The position numbers were made by a program, and so were the translations under genes. 64,000 bases of DNA from Dermatemys mawii (taxonomy: Eukaryota > Chordata > Testudines > Dermatemydidae). Positions 59,022 to 64,000 of the stretch are shown in pieces (positions within the stretch are counted from its first letter, which is position 1; each line of letters starts with the position of its first letter). The DNA lies in the NCBI GenBank assembly GCA_007922305.1, contig ML677374.1, positions 14,932,178 to 14,996,177 of the forward strand, read 5' to 3'. The notes beneath the pieces are model-generated. The model was not told the origin of the DNA and searched no databases. It saw only the letters and a list, made by a program, of their open reading frames with translations.

Positions 59022-60179
59022 TTAATTTTCCTTTTCTATTTTTGTATGGATTTATGCTACAGGAGGATTTTGAGTAGAAAAAAGTGAGAGGGTGGGAGAA
59101 TAACCCAAGAGAAAGAGGAAAGATAGTTAAAACGGATGGAACGAGTATTGGGGAGGGAAGGAGATGAAGCAAAAAAGAAAATTCAGCAGTAAAGGGAGAA
59201 GTATAGAAAAAAAGCGAGGATTGGTTAGGATTAGACAAATACAGATCAAATAAATTAATCCTTCATGAATGTATACTTTAATAAATAATAAGTTGCAATC
59301 TTTGTAATGTAACAATACAGAATACTGCATAAATGTTTTTACTAGTGATTCTGTAATCTTAAAACATTTTAAACAGTATTTTGTGCTGTATATTGGCACT
59401 TCACAGGTGCATTTAGTAAAACACCTGTATCTGCTTTGTTTTAAATTTTAAACCATATTTTAAATTTTTAGTAAAATAATTTTAGAACGTATTTTACATG
59501 TCAAGTGGTTTATGAAGATTTTGAAAAGAATAATCAACTTAACTATTTCTGGTTCTAGTCTTTCACCACTCCTCCTCCTACTTTATTTCCCTTTCTTTTT
59601 GGGTGTTTTGGCCATTTTATTTCTTGCTTATTCCCACCGGTTCTGTCCTACCCCATCTCCAGCCTCTTTTGCTGTTTTGGACCCCAAATCTCCTCCTCAA
59701 CTGCTTCAGTCCAGCCCCAATGGAGTTCAATGGGTCACGTGCATAAAGTTAATCATATGCACAGTATTTTGCAGAATTGGGCCTTAATTATTTTCTAGTT
59801 ATCTATCTTTTATTTTCCTTGCTAAAAGCACCTTCGTTTTTACAGGCAGTTCAGTAATCAATTCATGGATTTCACCTCCTTTAATTAACCTATTTTATCT
59901 TTGTTATTTCTTTTTCTAATATACATGTAAATTCCTTTTTATTGCTTTCCTCTTTAACAAGCAGTAAATTAGTGGGGGACCACATTCCATGTCTTTTGTT
60001 CGTGGACATGTTAAACTTGATTTAAATAGATTTCTTTAATTTGCTTCTAGTTCACTTCTACTATAAGTGCCTTTTTTTTTAAAAAAAAAAAAACAAAACA
60101 AAGACACCACACAGATCTTTATGAAATCACACTGGAAACTTCTTATTCTTGCCATGTCTTTTCCCAAGAACTGTCATCC

Positions 60180-60537
60180 ATTACTCCTCCCTGTCCCCTG
60201 ACTCTTATCCACTCCCTCCATCCCCTGACAGATTCCCGGCCCCCTTACCACGCTGCTCAGAGCAGCATGTCCGGCAGCCACATGGCTCACCGGACCTAAA
60301 CGCTGCCCTGCCCCTTTACCATGCCACTCAGAGCGGCAGGAGCTCAGACCCTGCCGGAGGCAGCCATGCCACTGAAGTGATGTCCAGAAGCAGCAGGCCA
60401 GAGTGCTGGTGGTGTGCCGTGCTGAAGTTGTGGAGCAGTGGGCACGGTGGGGGAAGGGCCAAGTGTAGCCTCAGGGGCTGGGCAGGATGGTCCCGCAGGC
60501 CGAATGTGGCCCGCAGGCTGTAGTTTGCCCACCCCTG
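60180..60537 (-). mobile_element. hAT-type element fragment
   Basis: The right end GTAGTTTGCCCACCCCTG and a GC-rich body with CTGCTCAGAGCAGCATG match, in reverse orientation, the element at 38,344-38,784. The left end is unclear. Confidence 0.7.
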
Positions 60538-61465
60538 CTGTGGCTACACCCATAAATGAAAGGCTCTGGCAGGGGAGAGACAGCAGGAAAGGCTCCAACA
60601 GCAAGAAGCTGCCAGAGCCTTTCCCCTGAACCCCCTGCTCGACCCTTTTTCCAATTCCAGAGTCTTTCGTGGAGGCAAGGAAAAGCTCTGACAGTGGGAC
60701 ACTGCATCACTGAAAACATCAGTGTAGATGCTGGAAGCCCTGATTGTGTGTGTGTAGAGCCATGCAGGATATATAGCCTAAGGTTCTGGTGTTTCTGTAC
60801 TCTACATACCTAAGCAGTACCTCATGGTCTACACTGCTGTTCATACCCGTGACTACGGTGTGTGTGCAATGTGTGTACGCCACATCCCATCATAAGTGTA
60901 TACATAGCCTAAGGTAATACTAAACTCACAAGTTGGAATTCATGATCATTCACATGAGTATAAATGTCTTCAACTAAATTTTAAATTCTCTTAGATTGAT
61001 TAGAAGACTGATACTACTTAAGTTCTGTTTATTAATGCTATCAGCCTTATGCTTGAGGATTTCAGTAACTGCAAAATCAAATACAATTTTGTAATAAAAT
61101 GTTAACATTAAAATATTATGAATCAAGAAAACTATTAAAGAAACCCTAATGAAATACAAATAATTACAACCATTACTGTAACTAACAAAATCACTTAATG
61201 TTTTTAAAAACATTTTAAAAGCAAATAAATAAAATAAATAAAAACAGGAAATCACCACCTAGGCAATCAGAAGATGCAGGGTAAGCCTGAATGTATGTTT
61301 GTTTTAAATTCTCCACTGTTTACAATAGCCTCCTAGAAGTTTAAAAATAAGATTCTTTTCCACAGCAAATCTGGGTTTGGCTATAAAAAACTTCAATTCC
61401 ACACTGGTAAATTCTGCACTGTTGTTATCCATTCTGTACCTTTCCTGTGAATTCACTGTAGTCTA

Positions 61466-61778
61466 CAGGTATGTCCACAAACCCAAAAACACCCTCCACC
61501 CCAAATCTTACAACGCAGCATGAGTCTCAGAACCCAGGTCAATTGACTTGGGCTTGCGCTAAGGTAACCAAAATAGCAGTATAGATGTCAGGCTCAGAGC
61601 CCAGGCTCTGAGACCCACCTCCCTCTCACTGCGTTTCAGAGTCCAGACTTCAGCCCAAGTCACAACATCTACACAGGTGTTTTTAAGCTCCAAAGTGCAA
61701 ACCCCAGGAGCCCAAGTAAGTTGACCCAGGCTCTGAGACTTGTTGCCACACTTTGTTTTTGCTGTATAGACATATCCT
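61466..61778. mobile_element. Turtle-type TIR element
   Basis: AGGTATGTCCACA at the left and TGTATAGACATATCCT at the right are imperfect inverted ends. The body has repeated AGCCCAGGCTCTGAGACC-like motifs. No coding capacity. Confidence 0.6.
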
Positions 61779-64000
61779 ACAAATTAAAAAATGCACATAA
61801 AACCTATTAATTTCCAGAAGTAGATTTTTTTTATTGGCAATGAAAAATTCGGTTTAAAATCAGACCTGGACTGAGGACCCTCTCATTTAGGTTACAGACT
61901 CAGGTTTAGGTGCTCAGTAGGTTGACTATGTTCTCTTAAATTAGATAAGTTGATAGTTTATGAGGAAAACATGGTGGCTTCACTCACAATACAAAAACTG
62001 GTATACAAACAGAATTACCCTGTATGCTCTTTATCTTGTAGGAATAAGGTATGTACAGTAAAGACTAGAAGATAAATCATCCCCTTTGCAAGTGGAGGGG
62101 ATAAATCTGGAAGATTCTGAAAGGTGCCAAGAAAGGGGTCAGTCATGGCACTTCGGCAGCAACATCTTTTGCCTTCTTCTGATGCCACAGAAGCCACTCT
62201 GACTGGTTTTTCATAGGGATCTGGTTCTGTGGGTAGAAGGATGTGGAGGCTGGCTGCTCTCCACAGTCCTGCACCTTCCTCTAATTCCATCATGAATGAG
62301 GTGGATCATTTTGATTCTGTCAACATTACTCACCCACTTTCTCCCTTTGTGCTGAGAATCCACCCCACCTGATGGAGAAAGGACCAGCATCTTGGGGCAC
62401 CAGCCAACAGGGAAGCAGAATACCTACTAAAGCTGTGTTGCTGTCAGGGGGAGTTAGGGAAGAGTTAGCCAGGAACCAGTATATAACAAAAGAAGATCTG
62501 TAAAGTTTTCTAAACTTAAAAGAGAGATTCAATCTATGTGGTGGGTCAATGCACATTGTATTTTGCCTTCAGGCCACCAGACAAGCTAATTATCAAGAAG
62601 TTCAAGAACAGGATCACAATGCCTTACAAAATAAAGATAAGTTTGCCTTAGAATTCTAGAGATGGAAATAAGCATATTCTGGGTGTTTACTTCCCTTCAA
62701 AGAACAACAGATTCCCTTTTAGCAGCTAAATGCAAAGCTTATATACTGCATTGATCAAAGTGTACAGCTATTAAAACACACATGCACTTTTGTGAAAACA
62801 CAACATGCACTTTAGAACTTTTTATGTTATTATGCAAAAAATACCTGATGACTTCCAGTCTATTACACTATCACGAAAAGTGGAAAGACTTCTTTTCTGG
62901 AAAAGCCTAATCATTTGGAAATTACTATCCAACAAAAGGAAAAGGTTTAAATCTGTCAAGTTTGTTCTGTTATCTCTATAACTCAGAATTACTTTTTAAA
63001 ATCTAAACTCAGGCTCCTGTCCTCTGTCGCATTTGAGTGACACCAAAGTGTCTGTGCTAATCTCACTTTTCATTTCTAGCTCTTTTCCTTTAAGTAACAG
63101 CCTTGAAAATGTAATTGATTATTAGGACTTAAAGTATGACTGATTCTTCCTTGGGTTATTCAGAGATCCCCACATACAATGACTCATGTCCGGCCTTTGT
63201 GATCTGTGGAAGCTATAGCCACAAGTTCCTAAATTTTTTGTGAGGGTCCCAAATTGGTTTGTCAGCGTGCAGGGACAGCACTGTCATTAACATCACTAAG
63301 AAAAATCTCTCACAACCTACATCCTGCAGCTGAGCAGGTTCTCTAATGAGAGCCTCTGACCACAAGGAAAAAGACAGTGCATCTACTGGATTAAGCACAA
63401 ATGCAAGTGACTCCTGCATTCCAACCCTGGCAGCTGAACTTTCTATGCAGTATGACTGACTGAAATTGTAAGTCTTCCCTTATCAGGGAATACTATCAAT
63501 AGAAGCAGTCTGACTGAGAAACATCAATTTAATTTGCTATTTTTTTTTTTAAGTTCAAGACATTTATACAAATCATTAAAACCCTAACAGGAGTCCCCTT
63601 TAAGACTGATTAATAAATATTAATATTCTATATAATAGTACCTTCTTCAAAGCATCTTACAGATATGAACATGAGAGCTTTGTTAGAGCCTAAATATTCA
63701 AACAGAAGAAAAGCTATTTCTGAAAGTTTTGTTTAGTGACCGATAGCCTGCTTTTCAGAGGTGATCAGCACCCAGCGCTGAATGAAATCAAACCAACCAG
63801 TCATTGATTTATTATCATTCCTGTCACACAGTCCAACACACTATACAGCAGTACAGACATTCATTAAAACTTCAAAATACCTTGTCCAAGAAAAGTACAA
63901 ACCTACCTGCAGAGCAGGTTCAAATAATTAACTAGAGACTCAGTTGACAGCACACTGCACAAAGCAACACTGGCAGCCAGTTTAGTTCTTTTGTGATTGC

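Larger units (their letters stand above)
54437..64000 (-). other. RABEP1 first intron (open to the right)
   Basis: No first exon, CpG island or promoter was found. Recognised content: a hAT element (55.4 kb), paired repeats (56.57 and 57.33 kb), the turtle SINE (58.1 kb), a CR1 LINE (58.4 kb), a hAT fragment (60.2 kb) and a TIR element (61.5 kb). Open frames at 62,015-62,556 on the gene strand are not recognisable. Confidence 0.6.

Noticed and set aside
60149..60813. Several overlapping GC-rich open frames on both strands
   Set aside because: They fall in and next to the hAT-type fragment ending at 60,537; long frames are a by-product of high GC.
54437..64000. Search for RABEP1 exon 1 (short, GC-rich, starting MAQ...)
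   Set aside because: No GC-rich start region with a suitable donor was found on the - strand; exon 1 must be to the right of the window.

Overview
This is a piece of vertebrate nuclear genome, almost certainly from a hidden-necked (cryptodiran) turtle. The two genes have amniote-type exon structure with GT-AG introns. The interspersed repeats include a tRNA-derived SINE whose tail matches the 3' end of CR1 LINEs, as in cryptodiran turtles, several CR1 LINE pieces, MIR-type SINEs, and many short hAT and TA-target DNA transposon relics. The exact species cannot be read from the sequence.

Two protein-coding genes lie tail to tail. On the + strand, bases 1-14,400 hold NUP88 (cytoplasmic-face nucleoporin): 16 coding exons, 643 codons plus stop. 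Only the first coding exon is missing upstream of the window. On the - strand, from the left window-side stop codon at 18,232 to beyond 64,000, lies RABEP1 (rabaptin-5, a Rab5/Rab4 effector): 17 constitutive coding exons ending at the terminal ...NQLPET, plus one extra in-frame 57-bp exon. Only the very short first coding exon is missing, beyond the right edge. The two stop codons are about 4.0 kb apart and share a 3'-UTR/intergenic zone (14,213-18,231). NUP88-RABEP1 is the same convergent pair seen on human 17p13.2 (recalled knowledge).

The proteins do not act in one pathway: NUP88 works at the nuclear pore in export, rabaptin-5 on early endosomes. Their adjacency is conserved synteny, not an operon.

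The rest is intron. NUP88 introns carry a tRNA-like SINE (about 3.9 kb), a near-perfect foldback MITE (5.2 kb), a CR1 fragment (6.2 kb) and a turtle-type MITE (10.8 kb). RABEP1 introns carry TA-flanked elements (23.2 and 26.1 kb), hAT relics (27.3, 38.3, 49.5, 51.0, 55.4, 60.2 kb), CR1 pieces (36.4, 50.5, 53.6, 58.4 kb), a decayed LINE reverse transcriptase (40.4-41.3 kb), two MIRs and the turtle SINE at 58.1 kb. The best candidate for something not in the textbook gene model is the proline-rich 57-bp cassette exon of RABEP1 at 42,680-42,736. I saw no CRISPR, operon, defence system or other microbial feature.
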